A stretch of 64,000 nt of DNA from Cyclaneusma minus (GCA_037179335.1 JAKZHN010000020.1:124001-188000), one strand, 5' to 3'. Numbered from the stretch's first letter, positions 12,579-24,125 are shown. Numbers and translations: made by a program. The notes: a model not told the origin generated them from the letters alone.

Positions 12579-13594
12579 ATGATACGCGCCATCGCCTCAT
12601 CCGCGAGGTGGGCAGCATCTGCGATCCGATCTGCCCCCGCCATTAGTGGCCGACATGCCTTCACGACGACAGCAATTCCACAATTGAAGCAGATGCCACC
12701 TCGACCACCGCCCGTTCCAGAAGAAGACATCACAGAAGCCTTCCTGAAAGGCAGTGGTCCTGGCGGTCAGAAAATTGTAAGACCAGCGCTTTTCGTTCCT
12801 AATGTCATCTCACGAAGCCCCGTTTCCCAATCCACTTGAGAGTATTGTCGATGACTAGAAAAATTCCTGATTATTGGGAAATATTTGAGTTACTCTGAGT
12901 ATTTCTGGATACTTGAAATATTCTCAATCATTGAGAGTATTCCCAGTTACTGGGGGTATTCCAAATTATTGGGAGTATTTTGAATTATTGGGAGTATTCT
13001 CAATGATTGGGAGTCCATCATTGGGAGTACTATTCCTAGTTTCTCGAAGGGTCCAGGGTGAGCGTAAAGAATTGTCACCACGACTTCCACATCACAAATC
13101 ATTATGGAAAAAGGGAAGTCAAGCAAATCATTGATTGATCTCAAAGTACCTATGGTACCAGTACTTCAAAGACGCGCAGTTTGCCCATTACCCAGCTCCT
13201 CCATTTCGCAATTCCCATTTCCCATTTCTCCACCTAGAACCCGAGAATAAAACCGAATGCGCGAAGTGCAAGCTAACGCCATTTTCCCCTAAAGAACAAA
13301 ACCTCCTCCGCCGTCCAGCTTAAGCACCTCCCCACCGGCATCGTCGTCAAGGTCCAGGCCACGCGCTCGAGGACCCAGAATCGAAAGCTTGCGAGACAGA
13401 TGCTAGCTGAGAGAATCGAAGAGCTGGAGAAGGGCGCTGAAAGTCGTGTTGCGGTGGTGGGGGCGACGAAGGCGAAAAGAAAGAGCAGTGCGACGAAGAA
13501 GAGTAAGAGGAAATATCGCGCGTTGGAGGAAGCGAAGAAAGCGGGAGAGGCGGAGAAGGGCGAGAGTGGTGTTGCTGGTGAAGGGCTGCAATGA
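12579..13594 (+). CDS. Mitochondrial class-I release-factor-like GGQ protein
   Basis: Short GGQ-domain protein of the MTRFR (C12orf65) / yeast Rso55 type, a mitochondrial ribosome-rescue factor that releases peptides from stalled ribosomes. Exon 1 is 12579-12776, the intron 12777-13294 (GTAAGA...CTAAAG, phase 0), exon 2 13295-13594; 165 residues. Residues 1-28 form an Arg/Ser/Ala-rich amphipathic presequence suited to mitochondrial import. The catalytic loop GSGPGGQKI lies at about residues 58-66, directly at the splice junction, and continues as NKTSSAVQLKHLPTGIVVKV in exon 2 as the family requires. The C-terminus is a long basic helix (KAKRKSSATKKSKRKYR), typical of the tail that binds the ribosome. 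ATG 12579 is used, because the frame upstream has only a GTG. The 518-nt intron is far longer than any other in the window and holds a palindromic repeat array. Confidence 0.88.
12850..13045. repeat. Palindromic AATATT-type repeat array in an intron
   Basis: About eight degenerate units of roughly 20 bp centred on GGGAATATTCCC-like palindromes (for example ATTGGGAGTATTCTCAATGA) stand in tandem inside the release-factor intron. Related arrays occur at 23.3, 23.9, 29.5, 30.5 and 52.0 kb. Confidence 0.75.
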
Positions 13595-13604
13595 ATTGAG
13601 GACC

Positions 13605-14690
13605 TCAGGATTGGCGTGCTCTCTTCTTAGCCGGGGGTGCAGCCGCAGATGGCGTTCCCTTTCGCTTTGCCGCATCCGTGACAGGGACCTCGACATCTCG
13701 GTCTCCCTCTCGTGCTTTGGGACCACGGACCACGAGATTCTCAGAACTGATTATTGAACATTCCTCCGTGCCGGCACGCGGCTGGACCGTTGTTTGCTGA
13801 AGCCACTTGCCAACCTCAAGGAGCAGATCTGCAGCAAAGTCCTCATCAGACCGGATGTATTCGGCCATGCGGAAACGTCGATGGTAGATGTTGGCGGAGA
13901 TGAAATCGTCCGTCACAGCCTTCACGAAGGCCTTCTTCACCCAGTGGTTGTCGGGCAGCTTCCAGGCGTTCTTGATCTGCCTGGGTAACAGTATTATATT
14001 GCGGTTGCGCAGAAGACCTGGCAGCTCTTTGTAGAAAAGGTGCATGTGGTCTTGCAAGAGGATCTTATCCGCGAGCACGTGGAAGTCGACGATCCGGCTC
14101 AGGTTCCCAGTGTTCCGGTTGCGGCGATGATCAGCAGTTGCCTCCTCAGATACCCACGCAAGAGCAATCTGGCCGGTGCTGAGGTACTGAATGAGCATGT
14201 CGAAGATTTCAGGGTCATCTTCAGGCATCTCCATACGCTGAGTTTCGCCTTCCTGGAAGGGGCCGAAAAAAGCTTGCTTGAAGTAGTCCGAAGCATTGCA
14301 GAGCAGGTCTCGCGGCAATGTGTATTCCTTCTTCGTGACCTTCACGATCTTGGGCTTTGCAACCTTGAGCTCTGCGCCGAGTTGCTTGGCAACCTCATCA
14401 TCTGCAGCCTGGGACTTCGCATCCTCGGACTCCATGGCCCCGGTCTTCATGGCCTCGGTCTTTGTCTCGTGGAGAACTTCGGTGTCCGAGTCATCTGTGC
14501 CGACGATGACGGTAACCCACGCGGCACCGGCAGTGAAGCCAGCTCGCCTACGTTCACATAGTTAGCAGGTGAACCAGAGATGTGCTCCTAGGAGATTGAG
14601 GAGATCGAGAACGGCAGGAAATCAGATGAGAAGGATGTGGGCTGACTGGGATACTTACGCCACGAACTCGCTAGCCGAGAGGGAAGACAT
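13605..14690 (-). CDS. BTB/POZ-domain protein
   Basis: Fungal BTB/POZ protein. Such domains dimerise or bind cullin-3, but the partner is unknown here. Exon 1 is 14690-14659 (MSSLSASEFVA), the intron 14548-14658 (GTAAGT...CGTAG), exon 2 14547-13605; 324 residues. BTB landmarks: a strand-like WVTVIVG at residues 21-27, KEYTLPRDLLCNASDYFKQA from 84, EMPEDDPEIFDMLIQYLSTG near 120, then VDFHVLADKILLQDHM. Between VTVIVG and KEYTL lies a charged segment of about 55 residues (E/K/D/A-rich) that is not normal inside a BTB fold. A second strand-like segment (KIVKVTKKEYTL) could serve as the true first strand. The C-terminus is basic (AKRKGTPS...AKKRARQS) and resembles a nuclear localisation signal. 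The gene faces the release-factor gene tail to tail, with only 10 bp between the stops. Confidence 0.8.
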
Positions 14691-15049
14691 GGCTGCTGGT
14701 TTGGTGTTGAGTTGGATGGTTGTGAGTGTTGTAGATGGAAGTAGGTATGAGTGAGCTTGCGTGTTGGAGAACGTAGCTTGGACTTGGAGAACGTGGCGAG
14801 GTTGGCTGGAGATGGGTGAAGATGGGTGAGAGTAGAAGAGATGGAGAGATGGAGGGACCGAGGGACTGGTCGATATTTAAGTGCTCAAGCGAGGCGGCTC
14901 GAAGCTAGTGGGGGAAGAGCTGCGAGTGAGGTTGTGAAGTTGAGCGGAGAGAGTGGGGGTGTGGGTGTTGGGGTGGAGGAGGTTAGATGGAGAAGGCGGG
15001 AGGGAGTGGCTGGTGTGGATGAAGTCTACCAGTCGCACTTTATGTGACA

Positions 15050-15205
15050 GGAGATGGAGCGTAAGTGAGGCCTCCGAGCGGGATGATAGGTAATCGATTG
15101 TGACTTGGGTTCCGGGGCAGGATGATGGTGAGTGATTGTGACTTAGGCCCCGAGCGGGATGATACATAGTAGTGGTCGATTACAAGTTAGGCCCTCAGAG
15201 CGGAA
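15050..15205. repeat. Imperfect tandem repeat, ~45-50 bp unit
   Basis: Three to four copies of a unit containing GTGACTTAGGCCCCGAGCGG-GATGAT, at about 15061, 15102, 15137 and 15184, diverged from each other by substitutions and small indels. Confidence 0.65.
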
Positions 15206-15589
15206 ACCTCAGCTGCGCTTGGGTTAGACAAACCCTTTTATTCACTCTATAGTAATATTGGTACTATTTAGGTGAAGCTGTCTCCAAAGCTTATTTTCTA
15301 CGGTGTATGCTATCTACTACTGTCCGTGGGAATCACCAGGGTGTCGCCGCTCACACTCACGACCCTGTACCTTTAACGAATTTTCATATGGAAGGGGCGG
15401 GCCGAGGACTGGAGTGAGGTTGCGAGGTAGATGGAGGAAGAAGACGAGAGTATGGAAGAGTGATCGCTGTTTCTGCGGGTAGGCGATCCGACTCTCGGTT
15501 GTGGAGAGAGGATTGCGAGTGGGGATGTCCAGTCGATGGGAGAGTATGAGTAGCTATGTGGAAGCGAAGTTTATGAAAACAGAAGGTTG

Positions 15590-15905
15590 AAAAGAGTGTG
15601 TGGATGTCTCCCTCGAAAGGAGATTTCCACTGCGAGTAAGCACTGTGGAATCGACATGGGTATCTCACCCGACGTGGGTATCCAGAACTTGACAAAAGTC
15701 TCACTAAAAGAAAGCACTATGGAAACTACGTGGATATCTCGCCTGTTAGGAGGATTTTCACCGTAGCCTGTAGGAAAAAGCACTGTGGAAACGGGCATGG
15801 ATATCTCGTCCGACGTGGATGTCTAGTTCGAGATGAGAATTTCACTGTAAGAAAGCACTGTGGAGACAACGTGGTCGATCGGGATAATGTCGAGTGATGC
15901 GCCTC
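15590..15905. repeat. Imperfect tandem repeat, ~66-75 bp unit
   Basis: Four copies of a unit with the core CACTGTGGAAAC followed by TGGATATCTC. The cores start at 15641, 15715, 15781 and 15856, a spacing of 74, 66 and 75 bp. Confidence 0.7.
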
Positions 15906-16825
15906 TAAGCTGTGGGAAGAGAATCGCAAGTGGGTTTCCGAAGTCGAGGAGAAAGACAAGAGGGCGATGTTTGACGAGGTAAAACGAAGCAAACCCGACT
16001 AGGAACAACATCACCTGGAATCGACAGAACCTGCATGGACCTTGCGAGTTCAGAATGGATACGAGATATCGTGAGGGCTTCGGTGAAGAATAATATGTCT
16101 CCGAGGGGCAATCGTCCCTTGCAAGAATGCCCAGAGATCATGTTATAGGTACAAGAACGACAGCCACCGGGCACCAATGGAATCTGGACAAACATGGATC
16201 TGGGACATTGCCAGGGCTTTGACAAAGACATGTTTGAAATGCGATAGCACTGATATATTGCGAAGCAGAAGAAAAGTCATATCAGTATTACCGAGACCAT
16301 GGCTCAGTTGGTGGTGGGGACGGGGACGTAGTTGCGCTGCCTCCAACAAGTAATATCTGTGACCAAATCAAACCAGTTTACTGGTGGGGGTTCGATTACT
16401 ACTATGGGGTAATCGAGCTTTTTGCATTTTTTTTGCCATTTTTTGTGACTTTTCTGGTTTCTTCTTGGTTGACTTTGCTTCCGAGTAGGCGGACTGGACA
16501 GAACCGACTAATATATCTTTTCTACTTCGGGGTATCTTCACTCCGTATCGCGGAAATTCTATCCTGATGCTCACTTTCTACTTCCCGGTATCCAGGAACT
16601 GCTCCGTAAGTTCAGGCTTTACTTAGGTTCTTCTGAAGGAGCGTGGAGGTCTAATTGAGATGTCGAAAAGGGTGGAAAGCAGAATAGGGGCTGTATTGTT
16701 CACGTTTTGCCAGTTTCTTCTGAAAGAAATACGAGGTTCATCACAGCAAAGCCATTCGAGTGATCCGTCGACATAAACAAATCGGTATTGTTCATCGATG
16801 GGGATCTTCCATCGAGTCGTAGCTT

Positions 16826-19267
16826 CTACGCTAGCAAACCAAACAAGAGAGAAGTCCGTTTCCAATACCCCTGAGCCCCTTTCCGCAGACGTCGCATGGA
16901 CGAAGTGTCGAGCTCTAGCTTTGCCGAAAGCTGCTCTCCAGCCTCTTTCAGCGTATTATCGTCTTCGCTGCTTTCTGCATTCCCGGGTAATGCTAGACAC
17001 AGCTGCAGCATCAGGACATCGAAGAGCGCCTGGATTTTCACATCCCTACTCGCCTTCGCCATCTCCTTTGCAGCTTCCGCAGCCGCCTCGTCCTCTTTTT
17101 CAGTCACGGCAGGCTCTTCCCCATCATTATTCTCAGCATGCTCCTTAGTATCGCCATTGCCATTCGTAGCAGCACTGTCCTTCTCATCCATTCCTCTCAG
17201 AGTCTCGATCCACCGCCCCCCAACCTCTCGACTCAGCATCTCTTTCATTTTCCTGACTGCAGCAGCACTCCACAAATCCATCCCAGCTGTTGTCATTTCG
17301 GACACTAAACTGCGCAGGAACTTGGATGTCATAGGTGATGGCTGGACTGGAAGTTCCGGATCGCCTTCCCATAGCGCGCGGCCTGCAACTTTCCTTCTCT
17401 TAAACATCGACATTGAGAGATGTTCTAGCGAAACCGCTAATACGGATCCGATCAAGCTTTCGTGTAAGGAGGGAATGACGGAGAGGCCGAATTTCAAGAG
17501 CTCGGACTGGTTGGGCAGGTTGCTGCGGATGTCTCTTATTACTCGCAAGAGATAGATCGCTGTCGCACCTCCGCCGTTAGAGCTTCTGTGTGTCTCCCAT
17601 AACGTAGTGATTTTGGCATCGAGCTCGGAGAAAGCTTGCGCCAGGCTGCTATGTAGGTGGTCTTGTAGCATCTGTGGATCGTCTTTACTGAGGACGTCAT
17701 TGCGACTGTCCAGATCAACATCGTCGTCAAACTCATCGAAATCTTCTTCCCATTTCTGGGACCGCAGTTGCGTGATCAGAGATGTGATTTCGTCGATTAG
17801 ATGGTGCCAGGTTTGGTAGCCGTTGAGAACTCGGGATACGGAATCGTCCCGCCCGTACATTCGTGAGAGAATGGTGTCTTTGAATGGTGCGGCACCGCCG
17901 CTGAGGTCCATTTGGTGGAGATCGGAGTCCCATAGGGTGCTGTGGGGGTTTTTAGTGTCTGGGAGTGACAGAGTTGCTTCGATCTCTGTGCCCACGAGGT
18001 GAAGCTTGGATACTCGGCCTTCGACTAATCGTGTCAGACGTTCGTTGATCACTTGGCGGAGGTTGTCGAGCATGGGTGTGGAATCGAAGCCTTTTGCTTT
18101 GCTTGATTCCGATATCCATGTCTCAAAGATAGACGTCCTCAAGTCCACGACGGCCTTGAAGTCGGAAAGCCGGGCGACGGTTTTCTTCCAGCCTTCTGAA
18201 AAGACTTCGGAGGCTTTCCTCGTCCACGATGCGAGCGTTTCCTTGGCCTGTGGTCCGTCTAGATCGTCGTGCCGTATATAAGGGATGAAATAGTTTATTT
18301 CATCTCCGAAGAATTTTTCGCACATGTCCAGTCGCAGTCCTTCTAAGTCTCTGACTGCGTCATTTTTCAGCAGTGGTTTGATCTTGAGTGACTGTAACGC
18401 TTCTGATAGCCTCCTGGGGAGTATCGCCTGGACATCTAAGATAGTGCTTGTGAGCAGCTTCAGGGCCCTCAGAGGCCCATCTTTTCGATCGCTATCCTCT
18501 TCGTCCTCGAGAGCCAACACCATTGCTTCGCCCCTCATATGTAGAAACCAGCGTACAACATCCTTGGTTCCTGAGCTTGTAGCGAGTGCATATGCAGACA
18601 GGGCCTTGATCAAGTCTTCTCTGTCACTTTCAACATCCACATTAGCCAAAGTTTTCTCAACATTCCGTAGCAGCCTCTTTCTCAAGTTTCCCCATTTTCT
18701 CCTCGTCTCCTCCACGAATTCTTTGATGCTCCGCTCGGTGCTGCCTTTCATCTCATCGGTGACATTCTTCAGCAATAGCCTGGACAAGACCAGTACCATA
18801 GCCGCCGTCACCAGATTCGAGCCAGGTCCGGAGTCCTGTCCCTTGAAAGTCTCTTTTCCTCGCAGCAATCTTCCAGTCGCAATGACACAGCCATCCAAGG
18901 CCTTGACCTTGGCCAACAGCCCCAATTCAACATCGGTTCTTTTGCCGCCCTTCCTTGCTGCAGTATTCGGCCCAATTTTTTCCAAGCCTCCAAGCGCCAT
19001 TGCCTTCCTCTCAACATTCACGCGGCCGCATCTTTCGGCTACTGTAGATAGCTTGGCTTCGGCATCGTCGATATCTTGTCTCATCTCGACAATCATTTCG
19101 GCGGTGCCCAGTAATTGGCGGTAGGAGCCACCGACAAGAGTCCTGAGACGGCCATTCTTCTCATCCAGGGCGAATTGAAGTTGACGCTGGAATTGCTTGA
19201 CGGCTGGAAGGGGCTGCTTGAAGACATCGGCGGCGGAGGTGGTGGAGGTTGGGTCGAGAGAGGCCAT
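16826..19267 (-). CDS. cog1: Conserved oligomeric Golgi complex subunit 1
   Basis: Cog1, a lobe-A subunit of the conserved oligomeric Golgi (COG) tether that acts in retrograde intra-Golgi vesicle traffic. A single uninterrupted frame of 813 residues. The N-terminus (ADVFKQPLPAVKQFQRQLQF, residues 13-32) followed by GGSYRQLLGTAEMIVEMRQD and a coiled-coil-like stretch is typical of the Vps51/COG1 family and is the part that contacts partner subunits. The remainder is helical and charged, with an acidic, low-complexity region around residues 690-760 (EEPAVTEKEDEAAAEAAKEM) before the C-terminal helix. No signal peptide or membrane segment, as expected for a peripheral protein. The ATG is placed by the conserved N-terminus. 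It is divergent from gpi13 with 364 bp between starts. Confidence 0.85.
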   Translation of the reverse strand: MASLDPTSTTSAADVFKQPLPAVKQFQRQLQFALDEKNGRLRTLVGGSYRQLLGTAEMIVEMRQDIDDAEAKLSTVAERCGRVNVERKAMALGGLEKIGPNTAARKGGKRTDVELGLLAKVKALDGCVIATGRLLRGKETFKGQDSGPGSNLVTAAMVLVLSRLLLKNVTDEMKGSTERSIKEFVEETRRKWGNLRKRLLRNVEKTLANVDVESDREDLIKALSAYALATSSGTKDVVRWFLHMRGEAMVLALEDEEDSDRKDGPLRALKLLTSTILDVQAILPRRLSEALQSLKIKPLLKNDAVRDLEGLRLDMCEKFFGDEINYFIPYIRHDDLDGPQAKETLASWTRKASEVFSEGWKKTVARLSDFKAVVDLRTSIFETWISESSKAKGFDSTPMLDNLRQVINERLTRLVEGRVSKLHLVGTEIEATLSLPDTKNPHSTLWDSDLHQMDLSGGAAPFKDTILSRMYGRDDSVSRVLNGYQTWHHLIDEITSLITQLRSQKWEEDFDEFDDDVDLDSRNDVLSKDDPQMLQDHLHSSLAQAFSELDAKITTLWETHRSSNGGGATAIYLLRVIRDIRSNLPNQSELLKFGLSVIPSLHESLIGSVLAVSLEHLSMSMFKRRKVAGRALWEGDPELPVQPSPMTSKFLRSLVSEMTTAGMDLWSAAAVRKMKEMLSREVGGRWIETLRGMDEKDSAATNGNGDTKEHAENNDGEEPAVTEKEDEAAAEAAKEMAKASRDVKIQALFDVLMLQLCLALPGNAESSEDDNTLKEAGEQLSAKLELDTSSMRRLRKGAQGYWKRTSLLFGLLA

Positions 19268-19631
19268 TGCGATGGTTGCTGGGAGCAGCCCGGAAAGCCA
19301 GTTTATTGAGCGTAAATCATGGAGCCAGGCAAAGGGTCATCGAGGAGCGCGAGAGCATGAGAAGTACGATTGAAGCTCTGCCGTTGAAAGGTGGTTGTTG
19401 TATTCGAGGTGTCCTGTCGGGTCGAGGCTGAGATGTCAGCCTCGCGTCGATCATCACCCTGAAGCTAATAAATTTCGGGGGATTCAGACTTATTCGAGTC
19501 AATTCGAGTCAATACTCCCCTGAAGTCTCTCGATATCCAAGACCAACGTCAAAAAAGTGCACCGATGCCTCCAATGGCTGCACTGCTATACGCTCCCTAC
19601 GCACCATAACCCAAACTCGCAGACCGGCGCA
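19268..19631. promoter_or_regulatory. Divergent promoter, cog1 / gpi13
   Basis: 364 bp between the two start codons. It holds a direct repeat ATTCGAGTCA-ATTCGAGTCA near 19491-19512. No known factor site was recognised. Confidence 0.45.
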
Positions 19632-22600
19632 ATGCCATCGACCACCGAGCCGCAGCCGGCGGTAGGCGACTACAAGAGCATTGCTTCACAATACGCCAGA
19701 GCAAAAGCTCTAAAGGAAAAGGAAGATGCTGCTGCAAAGAGGGCTCGCGATGAGAAGACGGTCGAGAAGATCTTGTCGGCCAATGGCATTGAGGTCAGCC
19801 AGGGAGATGCTCAGAGGAAGGCCATTGACAGGATAAACGAGCGCAAGACCAAGGACTTCAAGACTGCTTGGAATTGGACCGCTGCCATTTTCACTTGGTT
19901 CTTGTGAGTGATATACGGCTCTAATTAAGATCAGGGCCACAATACTGACTGTAGCCAGTGTAATTCATGCTATTGGCATCTACTTCTTCACCAAAGGCTT
20001 CCTCCTGACTCGACTTGTCCTCGAAGAGAAATCTTCATGCGCCGAGCCCCCTACCGAAGCGGCCGTCGGATTTCCTGCTTCTGGGTCAATTGACAAAGGC
20101 TGCTGGCATCCGAAGACTTTCGATAAAGCTGTCGTCATCATCATTGACGCTCTTCGATACGACTTCACCGTCCCCTTTAATAATGGCAGTGATGTGGGTT
20201 CAGGAATGGCCAAGCCAGCTCAATACTTCCACAACTCGTTGCTCTTCCTATATGACACGGCCGTTTCGAAACCACAAAATGCATTTCTGCTTCCATTTAT
20301 TGCGGATCCTCCAACTACGACACTGCAACGTCTGAAGGGATTGACGACAGGGACACTCCCGACCTTCATTGATGCTGGCTCGAATTTTGCGGGAACTGCT
20401 ATTGATGAGGATAACTTGCTCATGCAACTCCGTGAGAATGGCCGAAAAATGGTTCACCTGGGAGATGATACATGGCTTTCGTTATTTCCGGGATACTTTG
20501 AGGAAGGACTCAGTCGAGCATATGACAGTTTCAATGTCCATGATTTGCATACTGTCGATAATGGTGTCATTGAACATATCATACCGTTGCTCAAGAAGGA
20601 CAAACGGGAAGAATGGGATATCATTTTCGGTCACTTGCTCGGTGTTGACCATGCTGGCCATAGATATGGACCCGAGCATCCTGCGATGCAAGCCAAGTTG
20701 GAGCAAATGGACCGTTTCATCCAGGATGTTGTTGCAGAAATTGATGACAACACGCTCTTGGTGGTTATGGGTGACCATGGCATGGACAGCAAAGGTGATC
20801 ACGGCGGAGAGAGTGACGACGAAATCGAGGCCGCGTTATGGATGTATTCCAAGAAAGGCATCTTTGGTCGAACGGATCCAGCATTTGTCAAACCCCCTGC
20901 GAATGCAAAGATCAGGCCAGTAAATCAAATTGATCTCGTCCCTACTCTGGCATTGCTGCTTGGACTACCAATTCCTTTTAACAACCTCGGAAGACCTATC
21001 GAGGAAGCTTTTGCTGGCAAGAAAGGTACAGCATGGGACAATCTGGCTGCAGCCTTACGCATGACTGCAGCTGGTATCAAAAGATATCAATCGGCCTATT
21101 ATACGGCTCGAGGGATAGATACTGCTTCAGCTGCGGCAGCTGTAGGAAAGTTGTGGGATCAGGCGACATCAGCAGTATCGTCTAAAAATTGGCGAGAAAG
21201 CTATTCTCTGTTTTCCGCATACCAACAAGAGACGCTACACATATGTCGAGGATTGTGGGCACGATTTGATGTCCCCAGTATGCTTCAGGGGATATTCATC
21301 CTAGCAGCTGGACTGGTTGCTCTTGTCATGTACGCGAAAGATCAGACTGCAGATGACGTTGAAGATGAAGAGCTTGACCGAGCTGAGAGGATTCTCGAAC
21401 TGGAAACCGAGACTCGAGGCTCTACGGATACATCTTCAGCAGAGAGCAAAATTTCTAAGAGCAAAGCTTCCAGAAACCCAGCCGTGGTGCTTGCCGTTGG
21501 CACAGTTCTTGGCTCTGTCGTCAGCTTGCTATTCTTGGGAACCGATGCCTCTGTCTTTGATCTCGTCATGTCTGTCATTTCCAGTACAGTTTTTGGGTTC
21601 ATCGGGCTGCAGCTGTCTAGCCAGCATTTCAGCCTGAACTGGTTGCCGAACGATGTCTGGAGTTGGCTCGCATTCATTTTCACCGTCAGTCAATCCGCCG
21701 GATTTGCTTCCAACTCCTACACAATCTGGGAAGACTCGATTCTCCTCTTCTTTATTTCGACCTTCGGTCTCGTGTCAACAATTTACTCTCTGCGCAAGGC
21801 AAATGTTGCCGACAGAACTCTTGGTGTCTATCACTCAGTGCTGTTCACGGCTTTGGGCTGGTTTTCCTCCTTCTCTCGCCTCTGCCGCGAAGAACAGATG
21901 CCCTATTGTGTCTCAACTTACTACGCCTCCAGCAACTCTTCGACCTCCGCTCCATGGATGCTAGTCCTCCCTTGGCTCATCGCCCTGATCCTCCCATTCG
22001 TCATCAAATCTTACTATGCTTCCACCCGCTCATACGAAGGTTTCGCTCCTATCTGGATAGGCTGGGCTTTACGATTTGGTCTCTTCGGCACAGCGTTCTT
22101 CTGGACGATGGACGCTGCCGATGACGGAAATTGGTTCCCCGAACTCCCCAGCGGTAACCTGAAAAGCTCCAGGACCGTACTTGCTCAGACTATATTCGCC
22201 TTGGCTTTGGCAGCTGGCACCACCGCGTATGGCTGGGCAACCCCTTGCGTCAACATCAGCACTGCCGCATCGGTCGCGCCCTCAAAGACGAAGAAATCAA
22301 CGGCAACGGTCACTATCCTGGGCTATGCGAATGCACATGGCACGCGCTACTTCCTGCTCTTCACGAACCTGCTTCTCTCCTCTCTTCTGGTCCAGAAACC
22401 CATGGGGCAATTGTCGTTGTCTCTTCTCACCTGGCAAATACTGTCACTCCTGGAACTCCTCGATATCCTGAATCTGACGACTTCATCGATAGGACCTATC
22501 ATGCTTGGCGTGCTGGGTTCTTTCCACTTCTTCAAGACCGGGCATCAAGCTACCCTGAGTTCTATCCAGTGGGAAAGTGCATTCGTGCCACTTCACACCA

Positions 22601-23037
22601 TCCGGTATCCGTATTCGCCCATGCTAGTGGTGCTGAACACATTCGGCCCTCAGATCCTGTGCACTATTGCAGTGCCCCTCATTGCATTGTGGAAAATCCA
22701 GCCAAAGCAGAAGCCACAGAAGTTGATGGGCTCAACTGCCAGCAGCAGCGAAGAGGACGGCGCTGATGAAGCCGGAAGTAGCGGAGGAGTGACCAGGGCG
22801 GGAAGTGTGGGCAAGGTGATTGCGAATTACTTGCTGTATTATGTGGTTATCAATCTGGCGACGACAATGTGGGCGGGGCATTTGAAAAGGCATCTGATGC
22901 TGTACAGGATTTTTAGTCCGAGGTGGATGACGGGGGCGGCGGTGCTGTTGGTTGTGGATTTGGTGGGGATTGTTGTTGGGCTGATTGGCGTGAGAGTTTC
23001 GATCACGAGTGTTGCGGAGGTTTTTGGGTGGAATTAG
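19632..23037 (+). CDS. gpi13: GPI ethanolamine-phosphate transferase 3 (Gpi13/PIG-O)
   Basis: ER membrane enzyme that adds phosphoethanolamine from phosphatidylethanolamine to the third mannose of the GPI precursor, the group that later links the protein. Exon 1 is 19632-19903, the 55-nt intron 19904-19958 (GTGAGT...GCCAG), exon 2 19959-23037; 1116 residues. A cytosolic charged N-terminus precedes a signal anchor (VIHAIGIYFFTKGFLL, about 92-107). The lumenal alkaline-phosphatase-like domain shows the metal site VVIIIDALRYDF (149-160, Asp 154) and the second metal motif GDHGMDSKGDHGGESDDEIE, plus HLLGVDHAGHRYGPEHP. From about residue 450 on there are many hydrophobic segments, as in PIG-O. Acidic and serine-rich linkers (ETRGSTDTSSAESK; SSSEEDGADEAGSSGG) fall in loops. 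Acceptor choice is fixed by frame, because the earlier AG (GTAG) leads to a different frame. The protein is slightly longer than yeast Gpi13. Confidence 0.93.
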
Positions 23038-23254
23038 AAAGGGTGTGATAGGGGGGAGAGGGGCGAGGTAGATTTACTTACATGGCTTATGAGATCTCAG
23101 GTACATAAGTAATGAGGAACTCAGCCTGATGATCCTGGTGTGAAAGGCAGAAGCCATTGACATATGGGATTTGTCATTGGCACTCTCGTGGTGGACTTTC
23201 TTCTGCATGCAAGATGGCTCGTCACGGTGTCACCCAGTAGACTCACATTATTAA

Positions 23255-23400
23255 AGTTCCTCAACCTTTCCTAGTTACTTGGATTTTCCTCGGCTATTTG
23301 AATTTCTCTAATCTCTCAACTACTTGGATTTTTCTCGATTACCTAGAGTTCTCTCAATTACTTGAGTTTCTCTCGATCACCTGGACTACCTAGTCCGCAG
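23255..23400. repeat. Degenerate repeat array (CTTGGATTTTTCTCGATTA type)
   Basis: Roughly six units of about 20-24 bp, such as ACTTGGATTTTTCTCGATT and ACTTGAGTTTCTCTCGATC, are spaced regularly. They resemble the AATATT palindromic family but have drifted. Confidence 0.55.
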
Positions 23401-23697
23401 CAAAGTTGCATGCAGAAGAAATCCCACTACGAGAGGCACTGTACTTAGTAACATTTACTTGTCAACAAGCAGTCTCGAATTTCCACCTGGGCGTTTTTTT
23501 CTACCATCGTTCATTGGCCATGATCGGTGATCTGTCATTTCTTCGTTGTTCAGGAAACCTCTCTAAGATGCATGGGCGTTCTGGAAGATGGATCTGTATA
23601 TTGAAGTCTACAATGTAGTCTACAGTGAAGACTGAATCTACAAAGTAAGTGTTAAAAGTGTCCAAGCTCTTAGCTCAGCTTAGTCAGCATAGAGCCC

Positions 23698-23720
23698 TAT
23701 ATATATATATATATATATAC
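23698..23720. repeat. (TA)n microsatellite
   Basis: About eleven uninterrupted TA dinucleotides. Confidence 0.9.
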
Positions 23721-23884
23721 TGAGAGTGTGGGCTAAGACCTCTTTTCTCTTCAGTCTTCCTTATATCCTTTCCAGGAGCTTCTTGGTGCTTAGCAACAGT
23801 AAGCACATAATGAGTCTAATATCTCAAAAAGCCATGTGATTGACAGCAAGTTTCTGCAATATATATGTGTCCATCGTAGAAAGT

Positions 23885-24125
23885 ATCTGGGGTGTTAGTT
23901 CCTTGAAATATTCTCAATTACTTTGGGTATTCCCAATAACTCTAGATCTTTCCAGTACCTTGTCGGGATATTCCCAATTTCTTCATATTGGGATACTACT
24001 TAGGTAACTGTGTCAGTCCCTTCATCTTGGCACCTTCAAATAACTACCCAGGTAGGGATATCCATAATAAATGAGAATGTTCCCGGTGATTGAGACCATT
24101 CCTGGGAACTAGGAATATACGAGAA
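23885..24125. repeat. Palindromic AATATT-type repeat array
   Basis: Several units of the family (GAAATATTCTCAATTACTTT, GGTATTCCCAATAACT, GATATTCCCAATTTCTT, GAATGTTCCCGGTGATTGAG) are interspersed with unique sequence. Confidence 0.6.

Larger units (their letters stand above)
14691..16825. other. Intergenic region with two tandem-repeat tracts
   Basis: No recognised gene between the BTB gene and cog1. It contains the two repeat tracts listed separately; many short frames on minus are products of these repeats. An upstream region for the BTB gene lies at 14691-15000. Confidence 0.5.
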
